Shown piece by piece: positions 28,026-37,211 of a DNA stretch of 64,000 bases. Under the pieces are notes generated by a model, which did not search any database, had not been told where the DNA came from, and was given only the letters and a program-made list of their open reading frames with translations. Numbering within the stretch: the first letter of the stretch is position 1; each line of letters starts with the position of its first letter. A program made the position numbers and the translations under genes. The DNA is from Oscillospiraceae bacterium (GTDB lineage Bacteria; Bacillota; Clostridia; Oscillospirales; Ruminococcaceae): the NCBI GenBank assembly GCA_020024285.1, contig JAHHTZ010000007.1, positions 1 to 64,000 of the forward strand, written 5' to 3'.

Positions 28026-28376
28026 TTATTGTTTCATGTCATCTACAAAGACGTTCACCTTGGCAACCTGCAGGCCGGTTGCTTCTTCCACCGTATAGCG
28101 CACCTTGTTCACGATGCTTTTTACGATTGCCGCAATGTTGACGCCGTATGTCACAGCAATATGAAGATCGATCACCAGTCCGCCAACGCCGTAGCGCACT
28201 TTTACACCCTTATCCTGGTTGTCTTCTCTCTTCATAAGGTAGCGCAGCCCCTGAGATGCAGTGCTCTCAACCATCCCTGCCACGCCGAAGCATTCGGATG
28301 CCACATGGCCAACCAGATTTGCAAAATAATTCTGCGAAATTTCAACTACGCCAAGAGGATTTTCCAATTTGATCAT
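28026..28376 (-). CDS. Asp23/Gls24 family protein (YloU)
   Basis: Small cytosolic protein of the alkaline-shock/envelope-stress family. The 116-residue product has the family core GVAGMVESTASQGLRYL and VVIDLHIAVTYGVNI-like strands, ending in VNVFVDDM. I used the ATG at 28376 (MIKLENPLGVVEI), which matches the family start and has AAAGGAA upstream. It lies about 90 bases before fakA on the same strand, as in other Firmicutes. Its molecular function is not established in this group. Confidence 0.9.
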   Translation of the reverse strand: MIKLENPLGVVEISQNYFANLVGHVASECFGVAGMVESTASQGLRYLMKREDNQDKGVKVRYGVGGLVIDLHIAVTYGVNIAAIVKSIVNKVRYTVEEATGLQVAKVNVFVDDMKQ

Positions 28377-28620
28377 GATACATATTCCTTTCCTGTGCTG
28401 GGCACAAAGCAATTATAACGGATTCCTTACAAAAATAACAGGGTTTTCCTTTTCTTCTGTGTGATTTTAGTCTGAACTGACAAAACCGTGAAGCGAAACT
28501 TCTCATGAAACGTATAGTTTAACAAGTGTTACACTTTCGTTAAGCCATATCCCATCATTTCATCGGGAAGAAAGTCTGCTGCAAAGAAATCAAATCCCAT
28601 CGATTCCATTTGTCACAGAC

Positions 28621-28649
28621 AGTATACCACAGAACCCTTCTCTTTACAA
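28621..28649 (-). promoter_or_regulatory. Promoter of the Asp23-fakA operon
   Basis: TTGTAA (28644-28649), 17-base spacer and TATACT (28621-28626) on the minus strand. A second perfect TATAAT at 28412-28417 has only a poor -35 and would start transcripts very close to the Asp23 gene. Between them (28418-28620) is a leader of about 200 bases with no recognised element. Confidence 0.65.
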
Positions 28650-28655
28650 AGTGAT

Positions 28656-30164
28656 TTATTCACTCAGATTTGCAAAAATGTCACTGGGCGACGGAGAGAG
28701 GGTGATCGATACCTCCGGGGAATAGGATACGATGCCCTGACGGTAGAGCAGCGGGATCGCGGGGAGCTCCTGTGCGTAACTCCACAGGAAGGAATCAAGC
28801 GAGCCCTGTCCCTGCTGCCATAAATCGTACAGGGAGAGCAGCTGTGAAAAGTCTCCGCAGCCGTAGCCGTAGTTTTCTCCAAGGGTAAAGAGCCTTCGGA
28901 TGTCCATGTCGTTTCCGATGGCAAGCTCTCCGAGATAGAGATCGAATTCCCCTCTACGAAGCATCTGCATATATTCTTCATAGGGAACGCCTTTGGGTTC
29001 CAGCTCGATGCCAATGAGGGCGAGCTGCTGACGAAGTAGCGATGCCGTTTGATTGCGGTATGGATTTTCGCTGTTATAAAGCAGCGTCATGCGTGTCTGA
29101 GAATCAGAGCGGTAAAATCCGTCCGCGTCCTTCTCGTAGCCCGCCTTTTTCATCAGCTGCTGTGCGCCCAGCGTATCGGGTGCACTGATCTGATGCCCCC
29201 TTACAGGCGCATACGACGGGTTGAGCGGAGTGGGGGCAGCCTTTGCTTTTGATGCATAAATGCGGTCCACAACGGCATTGCGGTCGATCCCCTTGCTGAG
29301 CGCCTGACGCACCAGAGGGTCCGATGTCATACCCTTTTTGCAGTTTACACCCAGAAAGACGATGTGGTTGATGTCCACCGCCTGATTTCGGTTCGAGAGG
29401 TTCATCGCCTCCCCATCGTGCAGATCATCGAACAGACAGCTGATCTTTCCGATTTTAAGGCTGTCCGCACTGGCATCCACATTCGGCAGCTCCTGAAGGA
29501 AGATTTCCTTCGGGCCTTTGTTTTCCCCATGGTAGTTTGTATTTTTTTGAAGCGTGATCAGATCTCCCCGCTTCTTCTCAAAGCGGTATCGTCCGCACCC
29601 GACCCATGTACCGTCGCTTTGCTGCTTTGCAATGGGGAAGGTGAGCAGATTTTCAAAGTCGCGCTGGATGCGCCTTGTGACGATCTGCAAGCTATTGGGC
29701 GAAAGGATGCGGTATTCCTGAATGGAAGAAAGCCATATGCTCCATGAGGAGGACGCGCTCATCGCCATTTCGAGAGAATTGACAACATCCTGTGCTGTCA
29801 CAGGCTCCCCGTTGGAAAAGACTGCGCCCTCTTTTAAGGTGATTTTATAGACATAGCCGTCCTGTTCGATGGACTGTGCCAGCAGCCCGTGCCACTGATA
29901 CTGTTCATCCACACAAACAAGCCCGTCATACAGAAGGGGGACCACCGTTTTGCCTGTATCATTGATGATACAGGGATGATGTGTAAAAAAATGTCTTTCG
30001 CAGCCGAGGACCAGCGGCTGACTTTCTTTTGTTCCCGACTCTTCCCCGCGCTCGTCCTCGGTCAGGCTTTCCTGAGAAGCGGCCGGCTCCGCCTGTTCCT
30101 TGGAATCACACCCATACATCAAACAGCACAGCACCAGCAGAAGAGCTGCTATCTTTTTCTGCAC
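28656..30164 (-). CDS. Peptide-type ABC transporter substrate-binding lipoprotein
   Basis: Extracytoplasmic solute-binding protein of the SBP_bac_5 (oligopeptide/nickel) family. The 502-residue protein has a lipoprotein signal ending in CLMYGC, so Cys at about residue 19 would be lipidated by Lgt. An acidic linker follows, then the family phrases FSNGEPVTAQDVVNSL and QALSKGIDRNAVVD. The start is a GTG with AAGGAGG upstream. No permease or ATPase gene is next to it. It may serve a distant transporter or act as a sensor. The ligand cannot be told from sequence. Confidence 0.9.
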   Translation of the reverse strand: MQKKIAALLLVLCCLMYGCDSKEQAEPAASQESLTEDERGEESGTKESQPLVLGCERHFFTHHPCIINDTGKTVVPLLYDGLVCVDEQYQWHGLLAQSIEQDGYVYKITLKEGAVFSNGEPVTAQDVVNSLEMAMSASSSWSIWLSSIQEYRILSPNSLQIVTRRIQRDFENLLTFPIAKQQSDGTWVGCGRYRFEKKRGDLITLQKNTNYHGENKGPKEIFLQELPNVDASADSLKIGKISCLFDDLHDGEAMNLSNRNQAVDINHIVFLGVNCKKGMTSDPLVRQALSKGIDRNAVVDRIYASKAKAAPTPLNPSYAPVRGHQISAPDTLGAQQLMKKAGYEKDADGFYRSDSQTRMTLLYNSENPYRNQTASLLRQQLALIGIELEPKGVPYEEYMQMLRRGEFDLYLGELAIGNDMDIRRLFTLGENYGYGCGDFSQLLSLYDLWQQGQGSLDSFLWSYAQELPAIPLLYRQGIVSYSPEVSITLSPSPSDIFANLSE

Positions 30165-30323
30165 CCTGTTCCTCCTTATCCCTGTAAGATCATTTTGTTC
30201 CTGCTTTCAAGAATACCACAAATCATGATTTTTTTCTCTTTTTCTCCCACAGGGTTTTAAAAATGTTTACAACTTTCCCTCCTGTACAATGGCATAGGGA
30301 AGTCCCTTCTTTGGCTGCACCGA

Positions 30324-31667
30324 TCAGGAGCAGGAAGAAAGGTCAAGCACAGGCTCAATGTCGGATGCTGTGACACGCTCATAAATCAGCGGTTTCACTT
30401 CGGAAGGTGCATCGGAAATGGTGATTGCATCCAGTAGAAGCTGGCGCGCCTGCCCGATCGAATCGGGGAGATTCGTATATAATACTGCAAGCGGCTCCCC
30501 TTTTTCCACCTTGTCCCCCGGCTTTACGGACAGGACAATGCCTGCGCTGTAGTCGATGGGGTCCTCCTTTTGGGCACGTCCCGCTCCGAGGATCATCGCC
30601 GCTACGCCGCACTGCTGTGTTTCCATCGAAGCGACCCATCCGCTTCGCGGCGCAGTGACAGTGTATGTATGGTCTGCCTGCGGAAATTTCGTAAAGTCAC
30701 TCAGTACAGAGCAGTCACCGCCCTGTGCTGCCACCATTTCTGTCAGCTTTTTATACGCACTTTTGTTTTCAAGTGCAGTCTGTGCCTGTGCAAAGCACTC
30801 CTCCATCGTGCCTTTTTTCGCCAAAAACAGCATATTTGCCGCAAGATGGATGCAAAGCTGTGTAAAATCTTCGGGTCCTCTTCCCTGCAAGGTATCCACC
30901 GCCTCCATCACTTCGAGGCTGTTTCCGATCGCATAGCCCAGCGGTCGGTCCATATTGGTGATGAGGGCAACGCAGTTCCTCTTTGCGTGTTCCCCAATGG
31001 ACACCATCTCCTGCGCAAGCTCGCGGGCATCCTCCCTTGTCTTCATAAATGCGCCGCTGCCCATCTTCACATCGAGGACGATGGCATCTGCGCCGGAAGC
31101 GATTTTTTTGCTCATGATGCTTGCAGCAATCAGCGGTAGGCTGTCCACAGTAGCGGTCACATCACGAAGCGCATACAGCTTCTTGTCGGCAGGCGCGAGG
31201 TTTCCCGTCTGTCCAATCAGGGAAAATCCAACCTCATTCACAATATCAAAAAATTCTTTGGTCGGGATGGAGATCTGAAAGCCCGGAATCGATTCGAGCT
31301 TGTCCAGCGTTCCGCCGGTATGCCCCAGTCCCCGCCCAGACATCTTTGCCACCGGAACGCCGCAGGCTGCAACGATCGGTCCGACCACCAGCGTCGTTTT
31401 GTCGCCCACACCGCCCGTGCTGTGCTTGTCGACCTTGATGCCTTCAATGGAGGATAAATCGGATTGTTCCCCGGAATGCGCCATCTCCATCGTCAGGCAG
31501 GCGGTTTCCTCCGGTGTCATCCCGTTGAGGCGGATCGCCATCAGCAGTGCCGCCGCCTGATAATCGGGGATCGTGCCGTCTGTATATTTGGAAACGAAAA
31601 ACTTGATTTCTTCCCCGGTTAGCGCGTTCCCCATTTTTTTGGATTCAATGATATCAACCATGCGCAT
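30324..31667 (-). CDS. pdp: Pyrimidine-nucleoside phosphorylase
   Basis: Splits uridine or thymidine with phosphate to the base and (deoxy)ribose 1-phosphate. The 447-residue protein has the family signature SGRGLGHTGGTLDKLES and the active-site segments KVDKHSTGGVGDK and LDVKMGSGAFMK. The ATG at 31667 (MRMVDIIESKK) has AGGAGG seven bases upstream. Thymidine-specific phosphorylase is the alternative; the Firmicutes context favours the broad enzyme. With guaD it shows nucleobase salvage. No clear terminator follows; the gap to 30165 shows no gene. Confidence 0.94.
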   Translation of the reverse strand: MRMVDIIESKKMGNALTGEEIKFFVSKYTDGTIPDYQAAALLMAIRLNGMTPEETACLTMEMAHSGEQSDLSSIEGIKVDKHSTGGVGDKTTLVVGPIVAACGVPVAKMSGRGLGHTGGTLDKLESIPGFQISIPTKEFFDIVNEVGFSLIGQTGNLAPADKKLYALRDVTATVDSLPLIAASIMSKKIASGADAIVLDVKMGSGAFMKTREDARELAQEMVSIGEHAKRNCVALITNMDRPLGYAIGNSLEVMEAVDTLQGRGPEDFTQLCIHLAANMLFLAKKGTMEECFAQAQTALENKSAYKKLTEMVAAQGGDCSVLSDFTKFPQADHTYTVTAPRSGWVASMETQQCGVAAMILGAGRAQKEDPIDYSAGIVLSVKPGDKVEKGEPLAVLYTNLPDSIGQARQLLLDAITISDAPSEVKPLIYERVTASDIEPVLDLSSCS

Positions 31668-31765
31668 AAAACATCCTCCTATTCCCAATGGATATAAAAT
31701 TCGTTATTATTATAGTAGACGATAGCGCGAAAAAAGTCCACGCTTTCCGCAAGATTTTATTGGAA

Positions 31766-31790
31766 TGCAACAATTTTTCTTCTAAGCGAT
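31766..31790 (+). promoter_or_regulatory. Possible ECF-type promoter of the sigma gene
   Basis: TGCAAC (31766-31771), 15 bases, then CGAT (31787-31790) resembles the TGAAAC/CGTC pattern of extracytoplasmic-function sigma promoters. It would allow autoregulation. The match is loose. Confidence 0.35.
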
Positions 31791-31848
31791 ATCCTGTGTG
31801 ACATTTTTTGTTTTCCTGCGTTTTATGGGCAGAAAGGGGGGAGGTCTG

Positions 31849-32337
31849 ATGAACCATGATGCCATCGAGCAGCTGTACGAGCGGTACTACCATGAAATCT
31901 ATCTCTATGCTTACTCTCTTTGCCGCAATCACCATATCGCACAGGAGGTGACGAGCGATACATTCTTTAAGGCGTTTGTTTCGATCGACGAGAGCGGCGA
32001 TTCCGTCAAGTTCTGGCTTTTGCGGGTCTGCAAAAACTGCGTCATCGATCGATGGAGAAAGTCCAGGAGGCTTTCCGACCTCTCGGAGAATGAGGGTTCA
32101 GAGGATGGGGATAACCCCTCGGAGCGCATCATCCAAAATGAAACATACCTTCATCTTTATCAGGCGATCCTGACCCTCCCTGCGCTCTCGCAGGAAGTGA
32201 TCTTTCTCTTTTACTTCAGCGGACTATCGGGAGAACAGATTGCAAAAACGATTGGACGAAGTCCCGGCGCGGTGCGTACACTTCTCTATCGGGCAAGGAT
32301 TCAGTTAAAAGAGCAATTAAAGGAGGAATCAGAATGA
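31849..32337 (+). CDS. RNA polymerase sigma-70 factor, ECF type
   Basis: Alternative sigma factor. The 162-residue protein has sigma region 2 (LYERYYHEIYLYAYSLCRN to VKFWLLRVCKNCVIDRWRK) and region 4 (LPALSQEVIFLFYFSGLSG, then GRSPGAVRTLLYRAR) with no region 3. I chose the ATG at 31849, which has AAAGGGGGGAGG directly upstream. Its stop codon overlaps the start of the next gene by four bases (ATGA), so sigma and anti-sigma are translationally coupled. The signal it answers is unknown; envelope stress is usual for this architecture. Confidence 0.92.
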   Translation: MNHDAIEQLYERYYHEIYLYAYSLCRNHHIAQEVTSDTFFKAFVSIDESGDSVKFWLLRVCKNCVIDRWRKSRRLSDLSENEGSEDGDNPSERIIQNETYLHLYQAILTLPALSQEVIFLFYFSGLSGEQIAKTIGRSPGAVRTLLYRARIQLKEQLKEESE

Positions 32338-33566
32338 AATTTGCACAATTATTAGAAAAATATAAAAATCATACCGCTACCCCCGAGGAACAGGAAATTG
32401 TGGAGGAAGAGCTCCAAAAAAACGAACTCATCAACGAGTATCTGAGCAGTCAGATGCTCCTGTCCGCTGATCTCCTGTTCGACCTTCCGCCGCTTGAGCA
32501 GGAAAAAAATCAGGTTCGCCGCTCGGTGAACCGACGCTTTCGAAGAATGACGCTCCTTTGTGTTTCGATATTGCTTGCGGTGATTTTGCTTGTCGTCTTT
32601 GTCGGGCTGCCGTTTTACAACAGCCTGTTTTACAACCCGCTCAAGGTTTCCAAAGGTGTTCCCGACCTTCGCATCGCTGTGGACTCCGAGCCGGAACGCT
32701 CCTACTTTCAGAGCTTCCACCCCTTCTTTCTCAACACAAGGGCGTTCCTTGAGCTGCACTGTCCGGGACAGTATCTCGTGGATGCCGATGTTTATCCGAT
32801 GGGCTTCGGGAACTACCGTGTGAAGATCAGCACACAGAATGCCTTCTACGGCGCAAACGAATACCTTGGGGAGATCCACCGCGGACATCAGCCAAAGCAG
32901 CAGTTCACAAAGCTCTTTTTTCAGGATTATCAGATGGGTGCCGGGGTCTTTTACGAAAGAGGCTCGCAGAATGTGGCTGAGGTCGACGAAAATGGCATCG
33001 AGCATTTTGAGCAGATGGAGGATTCCCGCTCCTACTACCGCAGTTCCCTACCCGAGCTCCCGAAAAGCACCTATCTTTCCGCTTATGTTTCCTTCGACCG
33101 CGATCTGAGTATGGAGGAGCTGCTGGAGCTCACAAAAAGCTGGGAAAGCTGCTCCATCGTATGGGCAGCCGTGCGCGCCAACGGTGACACCTCCTTCAAC
33201 GAAATCGGCTTTAATCTGAGCACGTCCGGCTTTGTGCTCGAAACCACCGAAGAATTTGACGCTATGTTCCCCCACCTTTCCTTTCAATATTTTGGGCAGG
33301 AGCATCAGCCGCAGGACTATGAAACTCACTTTAAGTCTCTGCTCAAATATATGACCTATCAGGGAGAATACCTTGAGGCGATGGCAAACGTCAACAACTA
33401 CTCCCCTTCCTTTTATCAGGAGTGCCTTGATTATGTTGAAGAAAACGGTGTGAAAATCTACGGTGCTTATGTTTACGGAAACCGCGACGAAATGATCGAG
33501 CTGGAACAGCAGGATTACATCCACAGCTTCCGCATCAACAACGTTAAATTGTCCCTCATCGGATAA
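32334..33566 (+). CDS. Transmembrane anti-sigma factor
   Basis: Predicted partner that holds the upstream ECF sigma at the membrane. The 410-residue protein has a short cytosolic N-terminus (about 1-70, starting MKFAQLLEKYKNHTATPEEQ), one membrane helix (about 72-94) and a large external domain. The external part looks like the Sigma_reg_C domain, with LPKSTYLSAYVSFDRDLSMEE-type sequence. It has no zinc-binding anti-sigma motif. The domain names come from family knowledge and the pairing. A shared terminator at 33614 ends it. Confidence 0.82.
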   Translation: MKFAQLLEKYKNHTATPEEQEIVEEELQKNELINEYLSSQMLLSADLLFDLPPLEQEKNQVRRSVNRRFRRMTLLCVSILLAVILLVVFVGLPFYNSLFYNPLKVSKGVPDLRIAVDSEPERSYFQSFHPFFLNTRAFLELHCPGQYLVDADVYPMGFGNYRVKISTQNAFYGANEYLGEIHRGHQPKQQFTKLFFQDYQMGAGVFYERGSQNVAEVDENGIEHFEQMEDSRSYYRSSLPELPKSTYLSAYVSFDRDLSMEELLELTKSWESCSIVWAAVRANGDTSFNEIGFNLSTSGFVLETTEEFDAMFPHLSFQYFGQEHQPQDYETHFKSLLKYMTYQGEYLEAMANVNNYSPSFYQECLDYVEENGVKIYGAYVYGNRDEMIELEQQDYIHSFRINNVKLSLIG

Positions 33567-33613
33567 ATCTTTGATACACTCAAGACCGTCTTTTTGCGCA
33601 GATGATTCCATAG

Positions 33614-33651
33614 AAAAAGGCTTGCACATCAACATGTGTGCAAGCCTTTTT
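33614..33651. terminator. Bidirectional terminator between anti-sigma and PBP genes
   Basis: A 14-bp stem, AAAAGGCTTGCACA with its complement, around a loop of TCAACA. It has A and T runs on both sides, between two convergent genes. Confidence 0.92.
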
Positions 33652-33659
33652 GCAATCGT

Positions 33660-35870
33660 TTAATCGCCGAAGCCGAAGAAGCTGCCCCAGTTGAATGGGT
33701 CGTCTTCCTCATCTTCATCCGTACTCGATGCCTCTTCATCGAACGCGGAGGAGCTTCCGCTGCTGTGAATGGTACAGTTCGACGGGATGACGGTATCTTT
33801 ATACCATCCCACCGCGGTCCTCGTGCAGCCTGCGGTCGCGATCTCGCCCGAATCGAGGCAGTAGGTCATGGAGATGACATGCTCGTTTTCCTCAAACTGT
33901 TTTGGCTGAAGTCCCTGATGCAGCGGCATCATGATGGTTCTCCACAGCTTCGGAGTCGGGTAAGAGGAATATTTGATTTCGGTATGGTCATCGTAGCCCA
34001 TCCAAACACCGGTGATATAGTATGGGGTGAAGCCCACAAACCACAGGTTATCGTTGTCGACCGGTGTCGGAACACCGTTGATCAGCTTGGTACCGGTGGA
34101 AGAACCGGTTTTGCCGCCGGCAGGCATCCCGATTGCCGCAAGGTTCGCCGCAGAACCGGTACCCTGTGTCACAACCGTTTGCAGGAGCTTGTTGAGGAGG
34201 GTCGCGGTCTGCTCGGAAATCACGCGGATCTGTCTTGTATCCTTTTCAAGCACCACGTTTCCTGCGGAGTCGGTCACTTTGGTGTAGGTATATGGTTTTA
34301 CATATTTTCCCTGTGTCACAAACATCTGATAAGCGCCGGTCAGCTCTTCCAGTGTAACACCGTGTGTCATACCGCCCAAAGCCATTGGAGAAAGCGCAAT
34401 ATCATTTTCGCTCAAATGCTCGAACTGGAGCTTATTTTTGAGGAAGTTATAGCTTCGTTCCGGACCGATCGTTTTCACCAGCTTTACAGGGATGGTGTTG
34501 ATGGATTGCTGAAGTGCGTATTGGATCGTAACAGGACCAAGGAAGTGGTTTGTATAGTTATTCGGACCCGGATCGTTTGGACCGAAGTAATCCGGGAGCG
34601 GATTGTCGTCCCACAGAGAGGACCAGGTCACAAGGTCGGATTCAAATGCCTGCAAGTATGCGGTGATCGGTTTGATGGAAGAACCGGGGTGACGCACCGA
34701 CATGGTTGCATTGTTCCAGCCGCGCGCCGTCGTTTTTTCGTTTCCTCCGATGATACCCAGCACCTGACCGGTCGGAGCGATGGTGATTGCGGCAGTATCC
34801 GGATATACCTGCATGTTGACCGGTGGGAACTGTGATTTGTCTGCGTATACCGCCTCCATCTTTGCCTGCACCTGTTCATCGACGCATGCATAGATTTTAA
34901 GTCCGCCGTTGTTGAGGTAGTTTTGTGCATACGGTCTTGTATAGCCCTTTTCTTTAACAAGGTCGTTGGTCACGTCTTCCAGAACCTGATCGATATACCA
35001 CCCTTCGGAAAGGGCGATCTTCTGCTGCGACTGACGCGGAGCCAGCTCCACCTCATAGTTGTTCCACTTTTCCTCCTCCTCGGAGGTGATATAGCCTTCC
35101 TCCTGCATCGCATGGAAAATATATTTGCGGCGCTCCTTGTTGTGGAGCATCCCCTTCTCCGTGCGCGGATTATAATAGGTAGGGTTGTTGGTGGTGGCAA
35201 TGATGGTTGCGATCTCCGCCAGATTCAGCTCACTGATGTCTTTGTTAAAATAACCGTTTGCCGCGGACTGGATTCCGTAGCAGTTGTTTCCGAAAAAGAC
35301 ATAGTTGAGGTATACCTTGAGGATCTCTTCCTTTGAATATGCCTTGTTGAGCTTGATGGCAGCAAAAATTTCCTTCACCTTACGTTCGGGAGAAAATTCA
35401 TTGTTGCCCGTCAGGTTTTTGATGACCTGCTGTGTGATGGTGGAACCGCCCTGCGTGCTGCTCTGGGACATAAAGGTCAGCGTAGATTTGATGGTACGCA
35501 GCCAGTCCACGCCCTTGTGGTCCCAATAACGCTTATCCTCCGCCGCAACAAGACAGTTGACAACATCCTTTGGAATATCGCTGTAGTTTTTGATCTCGAT
35601 ACGGTTTTGATCTCCGTGAAGCTCACGGATCTTCTCATACTCTCCGGTTTCGCTGTTGATGGCGTACACCGATGAGGAGTTTGCCATTGTGATATCCTCT
35701 AATTTGAGTTCCGGCTCACCCTCCAGAGATTTAAAAATGTAAACAGACATGACCGCAGCCATGACAGAACCGCAGATGACGCCCATGCAGATCAGCACCA
35801 TAAGGACGCGCCCGATCTTGCGAAACACGCGACGGACCGAGCCCACGTTTTGATTGGAGCGACCGCTCAT
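33660..35870 (-). CDS. Class A penicillin-binding protein (PBP1A type)
   Basis: Bifunctional cell-wall enzyme that polymerises glycan strands and cross-links peptides outside the membrane. The 736-residue protein has one membrane helix (about 20-45), a GT51 glycosyltransferase domain (catalytic E111 in EDKRYWDHKG, GGSTITQQ at 141-148), and a transpeptidase domain with SxxK at S397-S-I-K400, SIN in QQSINTIPVK, and KTG in GGKTGSSTG. A Ser/Asp/Glu-rich C-terminal tail ends the protein. The ATG has AGGAGG. It lies next to the sigma/anti-sigma pair and could be one of its envelope targets, which is inference. Confidence 0.95.
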   Translation of the reverse strand: MSGRSNQNVGSVRRVFRKIGRVLMVLICMGVICGSVMAAVMSVYIFKSLEGEPELKLEDITMANSSSVYAINSETGEYEKIRELHGDQNRIEIKNYSDIPKDVVNCLVAAEDKRYWDHKGVDWLRTIKSTLTFMSQSSTQGGSTITQQVIKNLTGNNEFSPERKVKEIFAAIKLNKAYSKEEILKVYLNYVFFGNNCYGIQSAANGYFNKDISELNLAEIATIIATTNNPTYYNPRTEKGMLHNKERRKYIFHAMQEEGYITSEEEEKWNNYEVELAPRQSQQKIALSEGWYIDQVLEDVTNDLVKEKGYTRPYAQNYLNNGGLKIYACVDEQVQAKMEAVYADKSQFPPVNMQVYPDTAAITIAPTGQVLGIIGGNEKTTARGWNNATMSVRHPGSSIKPITAYLQAFESDLVTWSSLWDDNPLPDYFGPNDPGPNNYTNHFLGPVTIQYALQQSINTIPVKLVKTIGPERSYNFLKNKLQFEHLSENDIALSPMALGGMTHGVTLEELTGAYQMFVTQGKYVKPYTYTKVTDSAGNVVLEKDTRQIRVISEQTATLLNKLLQTVVTQGTGSAANLAAIGMPAGGKTGSSTGTKLINGVPTPVDNDNLWFVGFTPYYITGVWMGYDDHTEIKYSSYPTPKLWRTIMMPLHQGLQPKQFEENEHVISMTYCLDSGEIATAGCTRTAVGWYKDTVIPSNCTIHSSGSSSAFDEEASSTDEDEEDDPFNWGSFFGFGD

Positions 35871-35928
35871 TCAATCATCCTCCTTTTATTCTAAAGTGAT
35901 TGCTTGATATTCGGCTATAAACATTTCA

Positions 35929-35937
35929 ATTATATCA
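35929..35937 (-). promoter_or_regulatory. Extended -10 of the PBP gene
   Basis: TGATATAAT (TGn plus perfect TATAAT) on the minus strand, about 60 bases before the PBP start; no good -35. Confidence 0.45.
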
Positions 35938-36058
35938 TACCTTTTATGAAAAATCTTGATATATTTTTAAAAAATAACGAAAATAACGTTTCCTTGGAAT
36001 AACAGGAAGGTTTTGGTGCAGGATAAATAGAGAAAATAGTTGGAAAAGAGGAGATCCT

Positions 36059-36406
36059 ATGCGATTAAACTTGCTCATTACCTGTATTGCCATTGCCGCG
36101 GTGACGATCCTGACATCTTTTTTTCTTTCTGAAGCCTGGAATGGGGTCCGTCCGGAGGCAGCCTCTGTTCCAACACCGCACCAAATCAAATCGAGTCAGA
36201 CATCCAACGAGCAAAAAAGTGGCTACCTGCTCAAAGAATATGACGGAAAGCTCGCAGTGTTTTTTCCGGAGGAGGAAAAGCCGCGCATGGTGTTCGATGT
36301 CTATGTTGCAACACTCCCTCCCTATGACCGCGGACAGCTGATGCAGGGTGTATATGCTGAGGATTATGAACAGTTATTACAGCGTATCGAGGATTACATC
36401 AGCTGA
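36059..36406 (+). CDS. BofC C-terminal domain-like membrane protein
   Basis: The 115-residue protein has one N-terminal membrane helix (about 4-24), a Ser/Pro/Thr-rich linker, and a C-terminal domain beginning YLLKEYDGKLAVFF and including FDVYVATLPPYDR. That phrase set is seen in the C-terminal domain of BofC, which in Bacillus controls sigma-K checkpoint proteolysis. Clostridial short forms lack the N-terminal BofC domain and have unknown roles. The start has AGAGGAGA. It hints at, but does not prove, sporulation ability. Confidence 0.7.
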   Translation: MRLNLLITCIAIAAVTILTSFFLSEAWNGVRPEAASVPTPHQIKSSQTSNEQKSGYLLKEYDGKLAVFFPEEEKPRMVFDVYVATLPPYDRGQLMQGVYAEDYEQLLQRIEDYIS

Positions 36407-36511
36407 ACGTTACTGCTTTGTAATGAATTTGCTATTAAAAACGGATGATTTGTCGGATCAAACAGAATATAATGAAGACAAGATCAAAGAGCAGCAAAGG
36501 AGGCGATACCA

Positions 36512-36886
36512 ATGAACTTTCGATTTGCACACAACAACATCAATGTCCTCAATCTGCAAGACAGCCTTGACTTTTATAAAGAGTCTTTGGGGCTTACGGA
36601 GTGCGGACGAAAGGTTGCAGACGACGGGAGCTTCATCTTGGTTTACCTGTCCGACGGTTCTTCGGAACATCAGCTGGAACTCACTTGGCTGAAAGATCGC
36701 ACCGATGCCTATGATTTAGGTGACAACGAAATCCACATCGCTTTCACCACCGATAACTTTGAAGCAGCACACGAGCATCATAAAGCAATGGGCTGCATCT
36801 GTTACGAAAATAAAGCAATGGGCATCTATTTCATCAGTGACCCCGACGGTTACTGGCTTGAGATTCTTCCTGAGAAAAACTCTTAA
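36512..36886 (+). CDS. Glyoxalase I-like VOC family protein
   Basis: Probable lactoylglutathione lyase-type enzyme of the vicinal-oxygen-chelate fold. The 124-residue protein has all four expected metal ligands: H7, E56, H75 and E117, close to those of E. coli GloA (H5, E56, H74, E122). Repeated beta-alpha-beta-beta-beta units fit the fold. The ATG has AAAGGAGG upstream. It would act on methylglyoxal adducts of a cytosolic thiol; which thiol this organism uses is not known. A terminator at 36913 follows. Confidence 0.85.
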   Translation: MNFRFAHNNINVLNLQDSLDFYKESLGLTECGRKVADDGSFILVYLSDGSSEHQLELTWLKDRTDAYDLGDNEIHIAFTTDNFEAAHEHHKAMGCICYENKAMGIYFISDPDGYWLEILPEKNS

Positions 36887-36912
36887 ATCAAATTTTAATA
36901 AAATCAAACGGG

Positions 36913-36942
36913 AAGCTCTGCATGGTCAGAGCTTTTTGTTTT
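36913..36942 (+). terminator. Terminator of the glyoxalase gene
   Basis: AAGCTCTG pairs with CAGAGCTT around CATGGT, followed by TTTGTTTTG. Confidence 0.8.
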
Positions 36943-37026
36943 GCCTCAAAACTCTTCACAGTTGCCAACAAATTTATTCTATTTTTTCGATAAACTGTCC
37001 ATTTTGATGAAAAGGCGCAAAAAGTG

Positions 37027-37055
37027 TTGACAACTGTCGATCGAATCATTATCAT
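37027..37055 (+). promoter_or_regulatory. Promoter of metK
   Basis: Perfect TTGACA (37027-37032), 17-base spacer and TATCAT (37050-37055), about 20 bases before the SAM riboswitch. Confidence 0.75.
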
Positions 37056-37077
37056 TGTGATATCAACTGAATACCAC

Positions 37078-37180
37078 CTTATCAAGAGTGACGGAGGGGA
37101 CAGGCCCTGTGAAGTCCGGCAACCTGCGAATGCAAGGTGCCAAATCCTGCGGTGTAACCGAGAGATGAGGATTCGATAAG
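37078..37180 (+). promoter_or_regulatory. SAM-I (S-box) riboswitch
   Basis: The conserved S-box core is present: CTTATCAAGAGTGACGGAGG, GGCCCTGTGAAGTCCGGCAACC, AAGGTGCCAAATCCTGC and GAGAGATGAG. P1 is closed by CTTATC (37078-37083) with GATAAG (37175-37180). The 3' side of P1 touches the terminator stem at 37179, so SAM binding would favour termination before metK. Confidence 0.97.
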
Positions 37181-37211
37181 CTCGGTCCACAGACCGGGCT
37201 GTTTTTATTTT
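37179..37211 (+). terminator. Riboswitch-controlled terminator of metK
   Basis: AGCTCGGTC (37179-37187) pairs with GACCGGGCT (37192-37200), then GTTTTTATTTT. It shares its first bases with riboswitch P1. Confidence 0.92.

Noticed and set aside
36059..36406. BofC-like gene as proof of sporulation
   Set aside because: Only the C-terminal type of domain is present, and no other sporulation gene is in the window.
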